DNA from: JBGANR01 sp044222225
GTDB lineage: Bacteria; Actinomycetota; Actinomycetes; Mycobacteriales; Mycobacteriaceae
Direction: 5' to 3'
Length of the DNA stretch: 64,000 nucleotides
Assembly: GCA_044222225.1 (NCBI GenBank)
Contig: JBGANR010000002.1
Coordinates: 62,001-126,000 of the forward strand
A program made the position numbers and the translations under genes. The first letter of the stretch is position 1. The number at the start of each line of letters is the position of its first letter. The notes below the pieces were generated by a model that had not been told where the DNA came from, made no database searches, and saw nothing but the letters and a program-made list of their open reading frames with translations. Below are positions 46,701 through 55,047 of this stretch, one piece after another.

Positions 46701-47391
46701 GCACGTCTGGGACACCGAGTCGCGCCGCTGGCTGGCGTTCCCGAACCCGCTGCTCACGCCGCCGTCGGAGTTCGAGGCGGCCTACGACTGGCTGCCGGCC
46801 GTGCTGGAATCGGTGCTGCTCGCGATCGCGCAGTCCCATCAGCGTCCGGTGATGTCGTCGATGTACCCGTACCGGGCCCTGCGGCGCATCTACGACACGG
46901 GCCGGGAGAACGGCACGTCCGGACTCGATCGTCTGGCGGCGCCGACGAACCTCGCCGTCTGGCTCCGCACCGGTGACGCCGGGACGGGGGTGTCGTCGGT
47001 CATCGCCGACACGGGTCCTTCGACGTCGATCGACCATCGGGCCGAGCGGCTGCGCGGCTACCTGGAGGAGTACCGCGACTTCGTCGGCCACCACTACATG
47101 CGGGCCGGCGACGGAGCCGCACCCGGCCGGCCCGGTGCTCGGGGCGGCGGGACGTTCTCGGCCATCGGCGTCCGGATGCAGGCGTCCAAGACGCCGATCT
47201 TCCGGGACGTCGCCCCGGACGTGTTCTGGGCGACGACGCGGCTGGTCGAGCTCATTCCGGAGGCCGTGGCCGAGGCGAAGCGGCCGGCGACGCGCAGCGA
47301 TCAGCAGGCGCCGAACTTCCAGGGCGGTGACGTCTTCGAGGTGCCCGCGGCGCCGTCGTCGTTCGAGGCGCCGACGGGGGGCGCGTTCTGA
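43789..47391 (+). CDS. Tubulin-like GTPase protein (Tubulin_2 family type)
   Basis: A 1200-residue protein. It starts KRFLIVGCGGSGGATLAYMM, a dinucleotide/GTP-binding first strand as in FtsZ and tubulin. Near residues 184-198 is SSMAGGAGASMALDVCRIL, which corresponds to the tubulin signature loop GGGTGTG in a divergent form. This pattern is known from the large prokaryotic tubulin-like family. The remaining approx. 800 residues are mostly helical and unassigned, ending in a Pro/Ala-rich FEVPAAPSSFEAP. The ATG lies 38 bp after the VWA gene, the only real gap in the operon. It may assemble into filaments or rings or simply bind GTP; sequence cannot decide. Confidence 0.8.
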   Translation: MKRFLIVGCGGSGGATLAYMMDQLSSDLASHGVDRLPAGWQFVQLDVPTSPSSVDGVGNVREQGGTYVGTGPESDSYKVLDNAMSQRLAADQALDAIATWAPREPETVTTPLSTGAGQYRALGRMITLSRAGEVRSKLQQAWDRLFLNTTDSEMRSLRIPGAGGYDSNDQPIVLVVSSMAGGAGASMALDVCRILSLVQGVDPRLMGVFMVTPDIFETLPDSKVPGTRANALAMLGEIVASQTGSARAEDVALLRALGLENGEGDLTPFARVFPVGRYVGAQRTVFGDGTPTAVYRGLGRGLAGLVLSGTATQQFVEWDLTNGDGLPGSLEFLGWGNRQWNNIPWGTFGYASLSMGRDRYAEYAAQRLARSSVDKLLRGHLQPGNEASDEEQVNAILDNQWGNICYSLGLPTTDDASAASIGWWLANVVSPREQVAHHARGIVGATVRPQVDQRPGAAAEHWVARIYQVLAERRQALIDGANTSAYGLAFGWQQNFVGALEAATTHALSRQGIPYATGLVKRVARTLNDVVLPAAGDLATYGPKDVAELPPDVRSTLASLKGTLAQTGEIAERVFDGTQANVERQVYAWLARYVGDAVAALIGEVVDPLVAALDEAQTLLRQSVAAPRRTAGLALLQTNEYAAWPSDADEIVQMRFAEADNEVMLTRSADFKQRYEFDLPMSVGATSPDPRSFRDGVSRAAAHVVTGAWTTVGGTRAPADERPVVERTNAWVSRAFPRHPETGDGLITQRASYDIHLRPAELLDRARRFVARGGESFDRFCSVSLREYVIGADAPESELVQRRSDMVLRFREAINLARPLASVNENAMQAIHGVQEMVYRFKFSAVPLLGLTVADEMKAALVEQSRVDEKCADALVRSLTDEARIKRIDIFGSYPNYSPLAYDSVVEPAARQWRASSAGQRRAFWSMRRTRPLEASLPMHETERRAMVAGWILGRAVGYVQVPEAPFTQAVHVWDTESRRWLAFPNPLLTPPSEFEAAYDWLPAVLESVLLAIAQSHQRPVMSSMYPYRALRRIYDTGRENGTSGLDRLAAPTNLAVWLRTGDAGTGVSSVIADTGPSTSIDHRAERLRGYLEEYRDFVGHHYMRAGDGAAPGRPGARGGGTFSAIGVRMQASKTPIFRDVAPDVFWATTRLVELIPEAVAEAKRPATRSDQQAPNFQGGDVFEVPAAPSSFEAPTGGAF

Positions 47392-50039
47392 TGACGGCGT
47401 TGACGGTGGTGGTGGCGCCGCCCGGCGTCGCCGACGGCGTGTACGGCGTGCTCACCGACCTGTCGGCAGCGGGCCTCCTCGACTCGTTCGCGTGGGTGTC
47501 GAGCGATTCGCCCGCCCCGCCCCTGACGTCCGTCGTCATGGTCACCGGCGGCCGGACGGCCGACGTCGGCCTCGCCGATCTCGTCGCCACCCGGATGACG
47601 TCGGTGCTGCGGGTGTGTGTGCTCGTCCCGGCGTTCGGCGGCCACGCCCGCCTCGCCGTCCCGGACGAGACCCGGCTCACCGAGCAGCTCGCGCGGACCA
47701 CCGGCGCCGGGCGCGTCGTCCGGATCCGGTGCCTGCTCACCTCCAGTGGCGGCGTCGAGGGCGGACCGCGAGAACTCGCCGTCGACGGCTGGCACAACAT
47801 CGTCGTGTCGCCCGAGGACGGCCGCGGCCCGCACACCGGACGGGTCCCGTTGCCCGACGGTCTCGGCGTGGGCGACGTCGGGCGGCATGTCGGGCCCGTC
47901 GTCGCGAGCCTGACCGGCCTGTGGCGCGGCGTCGACCACGCACCGCTCGACGACGCCGCGGTGCCGCCGGGACAGGTCGTGCGGCTCGCGCGGTCGTACT
48001 ACCGGCGGCTCGACACCGACGAGGTCGAGATCGCGCTGCGTCGAGCCGTCCTCGCCCAGAGCGGGACGCTGCCGCTGCCGAGCGACCCGCGGTCCCAGGT
48101 GGTCTACGTCAACGATGTCGGGATGGCGACGGCGTCGATGGCCGATGCGCTGTGGCGCCGGTACGGCGATGTCCTGCAGGGCAAGCGCGCGGTCTCCGAG
48201 ACCCCGTCCGTCCGGCACATCGGGGCCTGGGAGGGCCTGACGATGTTCCTCGGGTTCCTGTGGGCGGCGCTCAAGAACGCGCCGGGCGCGTGGTATCGGT
48301 CGATCGTCGAGGGGGTCTCGACGCGCATCGCCCGCGGCGTGCAGCAGACGATGTTCGACGGCGTGCCCGCGGCGTACGAGGTCGTCGTCCGGGGGCGTAC
48401 CGCAAGCGGCGAGTACGCCGGGTGGGCGGCGATCGGTGCCGCGTCCGGCCAGCTCAGCGGCGTTCTCGCCGGACAGAACGAGAACGTGCACGAGAGCGAC
48501 GCCGACCTGTCGATGCTGTGGCGGGACTACGCCCGCGCCGCGCTGACCCTCGCCGACGCCGGCAGCCGCGAGTCGTCCCTGCCGCCGATCCAGGTCGGGT
48601 CGGCGCGCGCCGTCGTCGCCGACGCGAACCAGATCGTGCCCGGACCGGCCGAGCGGTTCACGGCGATCCCGGGCGTCATCGCCGCCGCCCTGCACAGCGA
48701 CGGGGTCGACGCGACGAATCCGCTGGGCGTCCGCGATCTCGGTAACCGGCTCGTCGATCTCGAACGTGATCCGGACCACGGGGTCCAGGCTCGCTCGACG
48801 CTCACCGCGCTCGACGCCTGGCGGCGTCGGGGATCGCGCAGCTTCGCCGCCGCGGTCGGCGGGCGACTGGCCGGCGCCTTCGACGATCGTTACGCCGAGG
48901 TCCGGCAACTCATCGAGCGGTTGCGCGACGCGCCGGAGCCGCCGGCCGATCCCGAGGGCATCGACATGCGGCTCGCCCGCTGGGTGCAGGTGGTGATCGC
49001 GATGCTGTTCGTGCTGGCCGGTGTGTTCACCTTCCTCGCGTACGCCGGTCACGTGGCGTGGTGGGTCGCGCTGCTCGGCATCGTCGTCGCCGTGCTCGTC
49101 TCGCTGGGGCTGTGCACGGTCGCATTCGTCCGCGCGCAGCGGCGCGTCTTCGCGTTGCTGCATCAGCGACAGGCCCTGCTGGGGGAGTCGGAGGTGAACG
49201 AGCAGAATCTGCGCACGGCGCTGCGGGAGCTGAAACGGCTGGCCCAGGCCTACGGGCAGTTCCTGTCGTGGAGCCGCGCGCTCGGCAGCTTCCTCGCGGC
49301 GCCGCTCGGCCCCGACGGCCGCGGCCAGGCGCCGCCGCTGCCGGTGTCGTGGGGTCTGCCGATGTCGACGGGCCTGGCCACGGCGCAGCCGGCGGCCGCC
49401 GACGTGGACGTCGTCGCCGACTACCTGCGGCGGGAGCTGTTCAACCGCGGTTGGCTGGGCGGACTGTGGAACGACCTCGTCTCGACGTCGTTGCCGGCCC
49501 GGTCCGCGACCGCCGAACAGCGTCCGGAGGACGCGCCGGTATGGGCCGAGCGGGGAATGGGGACGGGCTCGGGGCTGGACCGCTGGTCGACGGACGTGTT
49601 CCGCGGCGCCGTGACGTCGACGGGCGCCGACCTCGTCTGGCAGAAGGCGGTGTGGACGCTGCACGGGCCGCTGGTCGAGCTGGTGCCGCGCCTCGTCGGC
49701 TCGGTACAGGTGGTCGGCGGTCCGCGGGTGTCGCTCGACGAGTTCTTCGTGGGCCTCGACCGCGACGCGCCGGCCGCGGGCGGTTTCGACCACGCGCTGC
49801 TCAGCGACCTGGCGTTGACCACCGGGGCCGCGTCCGTCGCCTCGGACGTCCGCGACCGTGCGCGGATCGGGCTCGGCCAGGTCTGCGTGTCGACGCAGTT
49901 CGGCGAGACGCTGTCGGTGGACGACCTGCGGCGACCCCCGGGTGACGCCGGGCCGCCCGCCACGCACGTCCGTCCTGATCCGAACCCGCGTCCCGATCCG
50001 TTCCAGGTACCCGAGATCGGGAAAGGGTTCGGTTTTTGA
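47391..50039 (+). CDS. Two-TM membrane protein of the GTPase/tubulin operon
   Basis: An 882-residue protein I do not recognise by family. An alpha/beta N-terminal region (about 1-190) begins ALTVVVAPPGVADGVYGVLT. A helical middle region follows, then two closely spaced transmembrane helices at about residues 531-580 (VVIAMLFVLAGVFTFLAYAG and WVALLGIVVAVLVSLGLCTV). A possible coiled coil lies at about 585-625 (QRRVFALLHQRQALLGESEV), then a C-terminal soluble domain. The end contains PDPFQVPEIG, again a DPF. Both large domains should be cytoplasmic with a hairpin in the membrane. One-base TGATG overlap links it to the tubulin-like gene, suggesting it anchors that protein. Confidence 0.78.
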   Translation: MTALTVVVAPPGVADGVYGVLTDLSAAGLLDSFAWVSSDSPAPPLTSVVMVTGGRTADVGLADLVATRMTSVLRVCVLVPAFGGHARLAVPDETRLTEQLARTTGAGRVVRIRCLLTSSGGVEGGPRELAVDGWHNIVVSPEDGRGPHTGRVPLPDGLGVGDVGRHVGPVVASLTGLWRGVDHAPLDDAAVPPGQVVRLARSYYRRLDTDEVEIALRRAVLAQSGTLPLPSDPRSQVVYVNDVGMATASMADALWRRYGDVLQGKRAVSETPSVRHIGAWEGLTMFLGFLWAALKNAPGAWYRSIVEGVSTRIARGVQQTMFDGVPAAYEVVVRGRTASGEYAGWAAIGAASGQLSGVLAGQNENVHESDADLSMLWRDYARAALTLADAGSRESSLPPIQVGSARAVVADANQIVPGPAERFTAIPGVIAAALHSDGVDATNPLGVRDLGNRLVDLERDPDHGVQARSTLTALDAWRRRGSRSFAAAVGGRLAGAFDDRYAEVRQLIERLRDAPEPPADPEGIDMRLARWVQVVIAMLFVLAGVFTFLAYAGHVAWWVALLGIVVAVLVSLGLCTVAFVRAQRRVFALLHQRQALLGESEVNEQNLRTALRELKRLAQAYGQFLSWSRALGSFLAAPLGPDGRGQAPPLPVSWGLPMSTGLATAQPAAADVDVVADYLRRELFNRGWLGGLWNDLVSTSLPARSATAEQRPEDAPVWAERGMGTGSGLDRWSTDVFRGAVTSTGADLVWQKAVWTLHGPLVELVPRLVGSVQVVGGPRVSLDEFFVGLDRDAPAAGGFDHALLSDLALTTGAASVASDVRDRARIGLGQVCVSTQFGETLSVDDLRRPPGDAGPPATHVRPDPNPRPDPFQVPEIGKGFGF

Positions 50040-52516
50040 TGACCGACGCGAACGACAACCTGCGTGCCCTCGGACTGTGGGCCGACGCCGCCCGCGCCCG
50101 CGGGCTTCCCGTGCCTCCGCTCGACCGCCTCGTCCTCATCTCCCGTGAGCCCGAGGGGTGGCGCAGCACGACGATGGAGGGAACCGAGCCCGCCTGGGCC
50201 GACACGATCGACCATCTGCTCACGCAGGTCGATCTCGGCGTGCTGCCCGAGGCCGCGGTGGCGAACCTGCCGTTCGCGTTGCGCGACCCGGGGACGCTTC
50301 CGTCCGTCCCGGCGGGCCGCCTCGAGCCGGATGCCGCAGAGAAGAACACCGCGGTCGATCCCGTCACGGCCGCTACGGACGCGCTCATCGTGTGGCGTTC
50401 GGCCCGGGTCGCCGAGGGCGTCGACGGGGCCGAGACGATCAAGGACGCCACGCTGCGCAACCTGGTCAAGTACCACCAGACCACCGAAGAGCAGGTGCGC
50501 AAGCGGCTGCCCGGCGCGGCGGCCGGGTTGGCCGCCGATCTCGCCGCGCGGCTCGCGAACCTGCTCGGCGGGCAGGCCACCGGAGCGTCGGCGGCCGGAG
50601 TGTCGGGGGCGCAGGTGGCGGGGGCGCCGGAGACCGGGCCGCCTGCCGTCGGGGGTCGCCGGGCCGCGCGCCGCGCCGCCGAGGCCGAGTACTCGCCCCG
50701 GCCCGAATCCCTCGTGACACAGACCGGACGCCCGCGACCCGAGCACACCGCCAAGCCTGAATACGCCGCCAAGCCTGAATATCCGGCCGAGTCCGGATAC
50801 CCCTCGAGGCTCGATGCCGCGGCCGACGCGGTCCGGAGCGATCGTCTCGACCTCGGCCACGCGGACTTCTGCGTCTACGACTATCCCGAGACCGACGTCG
50901 TACCCGGCGCCGTCACCGTCACCCCGACGGCCGATGCCGTGCGGCTGAGCTGGGAGCCCTGGCCCGCCGAGCCCGGTGAGACGGTGCTCTACCGCGTCGT
51001 GTCCGGGGACGATCAGGCGCCGTACAAGCCGGAGTCGGGCGAGCCGGTGGCCGTCGTCCGGACGACAAACGTCGAGGACCATCGTTTCCTCGTCTCCGCG
51101 GTGCGCGTCTACCAGGTCTGGGTGCACGTCGGTGACGATGAGCGCGAGGCGCGGGCCGCGCAGCCCGTCAAGTGGGCGCACGGGGAGGACATCAGCCCCG
51201 TCGACGCCATGACGCTCACCGAGGACGAGGGCCGCGTCATCGGGCAGTGGTCGGTCTTCCCGGGCACACAGGCCGTGCGGGTCTATCGCATCCCGCTCGA
51301 CGGTGCCGGCGGTCCACGCGTCGAACCCCGGTTCCAGATCTGCGCCGACGGGCCGAACCTCACGGGCTTCGTCGACGTCGACGTGCCGCGCGGGCGGCGC
51401 TACCTGTACCGGGTGTTCGCCGAGGTCGTCGTCGACCAGTCCGTGCGACTGTCCCGGCACCGGCAGCAGGAGATCCTCGTCTCGGTCCGGTTGCAGCCGA
51501 TCACCGACCTGCGGGTGACGATCAGCGAGAACAACGCGCAGTTCGACCTCGCCTGGACGGCTCCGGAGACCGGGCAGACCGTGCGGGTGTACCGCTTCAG
51601 CGCACTGCCGCGCGCCGGGATGGAGCGCGAGGACCTCGACGAGGCGCAGCTCAGTCCGCAGGGCTTCACGGAGGAGGCCCGGATCAAGCACCCGATCACC
51701 GCGCTCGATCATCAGACGCAGCAGATGACGGGTGTGCCGTGGCCGCACGGCTGGGATCGCGCATACCTGACGCCGGTCACCGTCGCCGGCGGCCGGGTGC
51801 GGATCGGCACCACGGCGGTGCGGGCCCGGCCGCTGCCGGCGGTCGAGTCGCCGCGGCTCATCGAGCGCGTCGACACGGAGGTCGTCACGTTCGGCTGGCC
51901 GGCCGGCGCCGCGGCGGTCCGGGCCTACGTCGGCCATCCGACCGGCACGGTCGAGCAGGCGTGTCAGGGCTCTCCGTTCGCCGAGATCAGCGCGTCGCGC
52001 TACCGGCGGGACGGGGCGCTCACCTTCCCGCGGCCCCTGCCGGCCAACGGGTGTGCGGTCTACCTCATGCCGGTCGCCTATTCGGGCGGGGAGCAGATCC
52101 TCGGCGAGGCGACCATGCTGGGCTATCCGGGCCTGACGCGGGTCGACTACACCTTCCAGCGGGTGCGGGTCGACGATCCGAAGCGCCTCATCGTGCGGCT
52201 CGCGCTGCGGTCGCCGGGATTCGTCGAGGATCTGCCGCCGCTCGTGATCGTCAACAACCGGCAGCGGTTCCCGCTCGAATCCGGGGACGGTCGGTCGCAC
52301 AACTTCCTTGCGCCCGACGGCCGCACGGTGTCGCACTGCCAGATCGGCCGGCCGATCGAGGGCTACGTCGTCACGGACTGGTACGTGGAGTTGACCGGGG
52401 TCCAGGGCTACATCCGGATGTTCGTCTACGGCGACCAGTACTCGGGCCGCGTCGCCCTGCGTGATCCGCGCATCGAGCAGCTGTGGCTTCCGGTGGCCGG
52501 GGGACCGCAGCGATGA
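50039..52516 (+). CDS. HRDC plus tandem Fn3-like domain protein
   Basis: An 825-residue soluble protein. Residues about 110-176 look like an HRDC domain: ATDALIVWRSARVAEG, IKDATLRNLVKYHQTTEEQV and LPGAAAGLAADLA fit the helical pattern of this nucleic-acid or protein-binding module of RecQ helicases and RNase D. A disordered linker with AKPEY-type repeats (about 235-252) follows. Then come at least three, perhaps four, fibronectin III-like sandwiches starting near 288, 384, 485 and 604 (e.g. VTPTADAVRLSWEPWPAEPG, RVTISENNAQFDLAW). No signal peptide or TM helix. ATG 50039 shares one base with the previous stop. Likely a cytosolic scaffold or adaptor; an effector role cannot be excluded. Confidence 0.75.
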   Translation: MTDANDNLRALGLWADAARARGLPVPPLDRLVLISREPEGWRSTTMEGTEPAWADTIDHLLTQVDLGVLPEAAVANLPFALRDPGTLPSVPAGRLEPDAAEKNTAVDPVTAATDALIVWRSARVAEGVDGAETIKDATLRNLVKYHQTTEEQVRKRLPGAAAGLAADLAARLANLLGGQATGASAAGVSGAQVAGAPETGPPAVGGRRAARRAAEAEYSPRPESLVTQTGRPRPEHTAKPEYAAKPEYPAESGYPSRLDAAADAVRSDRLDLGHADFCVYDYPETDVVPGAVTVTPTADAVRLSWEPWPAEPGETVLYRVVSGDDQAPYKPESGEPVAVVRTTNVEDHRFLVSAVRVYQVWVHVGDDEREARAAQPVKWAHGEDISPVDAMTLTEDEGRVIGQWSVFPGTQAVRVYRIPLDGAGGPRVEPRFQICADGPNLTGFVDVDVPRGRRYLYRVFAEVVVDQSVRLSRHRQQEILVSVRLQPITDLRVTISENNAQFDLAWTAPETGQTVRVYRFSALPRAGMEREDLDEAQLSPQGFTEEARIKHPITALDHQTQQMTGVPWPHGWDRAYLTPVTVAGGRVRIGTTAVRARPLPAVESPRLIERVDTEVVTFGWPAGAAAVRAYVGHPTGTVEQACQGSPFAEISASRYRRDGALTFPRPLPANGCAVYLMPVAYSGGEQILGEATMLGYPGLTRVDYTFQRVRVDDPKRLIVRLALRSPGFVEDLPPLVIVNNRQRFPLESGDGRSHNFLAPDGRTVSHCQIGRPIEGYVVTDWYVELTGVQGYIRMFVYGDQYSGRVALRDPRIEQLWLPVAGGPQR

Positions 52517-55047
52517 CCGCGGCCGACGGCGGCGACGGGCCGGCGGCGGCGCGCTACGCCCAACTCGTCTACACGTCCTACGACGACGGCGGTGGCCGAG
52601 GCGGCTGGCAGGTCAAGGACGAGGAGGGCGGGCTGGGGCCCGCCGTGCGCGCGTCGCTCGTGGCGAACGTCGTCACGCGCTTCGACCTGGAACCGGCGCT
52701 GCCGGAGTTCCCGACGCCGGAACAGATCGCGTACCGGCCGGCACGGCTGAGCCGCCTCGTCCTCGACGACGGCGTCGCAGCCCTCTGGCACACCGTCGAC
52801 GCCGGGCGGGACGCGTCGGGCCGGCCGGGCAACGTCTTCGCGCACGTGCTGGTCGATCGCCGCCGGTGGGAGCCGGCGCCGTTCCGGCCGATCGAACTCT
52901 GGCGATCGCCGTTCTGGCTGCGCCCCTACGGGGTCGCCGAGATCGCCGCCGCGACCCTCGTCCGCGGCGCGACACCGGTGCCCAATCCGGCGCTCTCCGT
53001 CGACGCCGTCGTCGCCTTCCTGCTCGACGGCCCGACGGATCGGCAGGGCGTCTTCCGGGTGCTGCTCGACGCCGTCGCGGCGGCGCTCGACGGCGGGCCC
53101 GGCGTGGTGCTGGGCACGGACGATCACGACCGGGCCGCGTCCTGGATCGCGGCCGTCAGTCATTTCCTGTCGCCGGGCCTCGCCCAGCGGTTGTCCTGGA
53201 CGACGCACGACTCGCCCGAGACGGTGGCGGCGGACATCGCTCGCGGCGTCCACCTCATCGCCGTACGACGCGATCGGCTGCCCGAACGCGACCGGTTCGA
53301 CGGCGTCGTCGTCGACGAGCTGGAGGAGCCCTATCTGGGCGACCCCGGCGGTCGGCACGAGGTGGCGCGCGGGCGGATCCCGGTGACGCCGTGGTCGGTG
53401 CTCGCGGAGGGTGTGCTGGTCGACGAGGCGATCGCTCGGCGGGTCCTGGCCCGGCAGGACGTCCTCGCCGCGGCGCTCGGCGACGACGTCGCGTCGCCGA
53501 GCTGGCCGATCGCGGCGGCGGTCGTCGAGGAGGCCGCCCTGGCGGAGTTCCATCCCGACGCCTGGCGGGTGATCGCGTTCGACGCGCCGCCGTCCGCCGA
53601 CCGGCTGCCGTGGGCGGCGGAACTCGTCGAGCGAGCGCTCGACGAGGCCGGTCTCACCACGAGCGACCTGGCCGAGCGCCTGCTCGACGCCGTCGCGCGC
53701 GGCCGGGACGGCACCCGCCTGGCCCGGCGTTTCCTGCAGTCGTTCCACGCGCGTGTCGCGGGTCTGTGGGACGAGTGGCGGGATTCCGACCGACCCCTCG
53801 CCGCGGTGGCCGACGGCCTGCGGCTCGCCGAGCTCATCGTCCGGCTCGCCGAACTCGATGCGGCCTCGGCGGCGGCCGACGAGCTCTCGGCGTTCTTCCG
53901 CGAGGCCGGACCGTGGGCGCTCTTCGAGGCCGACGTCGCCGTGTCGCAGCCGGTCCTGCGGTGGTTCGTCCGGCCGGTCTTCGCCGAGCTGCCGATCGTC
54001 GACCTCCGGGCGCTGCCCGCCGGCACCGCGTTGTGGCTGTACCGGGACGGGTCGAGGATCTCCTATCCTCCGGTGGAGCAGGGGTCCGGCGAGCTATACC
54101 TGTTTCCCTTCGCCGCCCTGTCGATGCTCGCCGGCGGCGCGCGGCTCTCCCCGGCCACGCGGGAGACGCTGGTGGTGGACGCGGTCGGCTTCGCGGTCGA
54201 ATCCGATCGGCTCGCCGACCCCGACTGCCGGGAACTGGTGGTCGATCTCGTCCGGCAGGCCCCGATCGACGCCGCCGCGCTGCTCCGCTGGGCGGCGCGG
54301 CCGGACCGCGTGCCGGCGGAGGTGCTCGGCGCACGGGTGTTCGCGCGCGAACTCGACCGGCGCGTCGTGCAGGCGGTGCTCGGTGCGCCCACGGAGACGC
54401 CGATCGCGGCCGACGTCCGGGCGGCGGCCTGGCTGCGCGACGCCGGAGCGCGCCGCGTCATCGACGACCGCGAGCGGTTGCTCCGGCAGACGGCGGTCTT
54501 CGCGGAGCCGTCCGTCCGGCCCCGGATCGCGACGGTGCCTGACGATCTGATCGCGATGCTCGTCGTCGGATTCGTCGCCGGCGAGGTCGTCCGTGCGTCC
54601 TGGGCCGATCCCCGCGGACCCTTCGCCGCCGCGTTGCGCGCGTGCCTGCCGCGCGTCCGGCCGGCGTTGCGCCCGCTGCTGGAAGAGGCAGAGCGTGGCG
54701 ACGTCCTCGACGTGCGGGCGCTCGCCGGGCGGTCGTTGCTCCGGTCGATGAACGGGCGCCGGCTCGAACCCGGACTGCTCGACGACGGATCCCAGGACGC
54801 GTGGGAGGACCGGCTGATCGCCGACACCCTCGCGCGAGATCGCTATCGTGGTCCGACGACACAGACGGGTCTGCGTGACGCCGCCTGGCCGTGGGTGCAC
54901 CGGAGTTTCGCCGCCGGCGAGGCCGAAGACTTCTTCGCACGTTACCGGCGTGCGGCTCAGGAATGGCTGCGCGCCCGCGGCCTGGCCGAGCCCGAGCCCG
55001 AGCCGGGTCTGCTCAACCTTTTCCGCCCCAGAGAGGAGCGTCGCTGA
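52513..55047 (+). CDS. GTPase-associated protein 1 (GAP1-N2/M/C type)
   Basis: An 844-residue cytosolic protein matching the GAP1 families named for their gene neighbourhood with double GTPases. The N-terminal GAP1-N2-like domain (about 12-150) has YAQLVYTSYDDGGGRGGWQV, PTPEQIAYRPARLSR, GRPGNVFAHVLVDRR and PIELWRSPFW. A middle domain follows (about 165-280, VVLGTDDHDRAASWIAAVSH then FLSPGLAQRLSWTT), and a long mainly helical C-terminal domain. It probably binds the GTPase encoded two genes downstream, but whether it is a regulator, an effector or a scaffold is unknown. ATGA overlap with the Fn3 gene and TGATG overlap with the VWA gene. Confidence 0.8.
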   Translation: MTAADGGDGPAAARYAQLVYTSYDDGGGRGGWQVKDEEGGLGPAVRASLVANVVTRFDLEPALPEFPTPEQIAYRPARLSRLVLDDGVAALWHTVDAGRDASGRPGNVFAHVLVDRRRWEPAPFRPIELWRSPFWLRPYGVAEIAAATLVRGATPVPNPALSVDAVVAFLLDGPTDRQGVFRVLLDAVAAALDGGPGVVLGTDDHDRAASWIAAVSHFLSPGLAQRLSWTTHDSPETVAADIARGVHLIAVRRDRLPERDRFDGVVVDELEEPYLGDPGGRHEVARGRIPVTPWSVLAEGVLVDEAIARRVLARQDVLAAALGDDVASPSWPIAAAVVEEAALAEFHPDAWRVIAFDAPPSADRLPWAAELVERALDEAGLTTSDLAERLLDAVARGRDGTRLARRFLQSFHARVAGLWDEWRDSDRPLAAVADGLRLAELIVRLAELDAASAAADELSAFFREAGPWALFEADVAVSQPVLRWFVRPVFAELPIVDLRALPAGTALWLYRDGSRISYPPVEQGSGELYLFPFAALSMLAGGARLSPATRETLVVDAVGFAVESDRLADPDCRELVVDLVRQAPIDAAALLRWAARPDRVPAEVLGARVFARELDRRVVQAVLGAPTETPIAADVRAAAWLRDAGARRVIDDRERLLRQTAVFAEPSVRPRIATVPDDLIAMLVVGFVAGEVVRASWADPRGPFAAALRACLPRVRPALRPLLEEAERGDVLDVRALAGRSLLRSMNGRRLEPGLLDDGSQDAWEDRLIADTLARDRYRGPTTQTGLRDAAWPWVHRSFAAGEAEDFFARYRRAAQEWLRARGLAEPEPEPGLLNLFRPREERR

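Noticed and set aside
47301..49967. 888-residue open frame on the minus strand
   Set aside because: It mirrors the two-TM protein gene; such long antisense frames are a by-product of the very high GC and codon third positions. Its translation is Arg/His/Asp/Pro-rich without any motif.
50036..50038. TTG start for the HRDC/Fn3 protein
   Set aside because: The ATG directly after it (50039) gives the usual TGATG overlap seen elsewhere in the operon.
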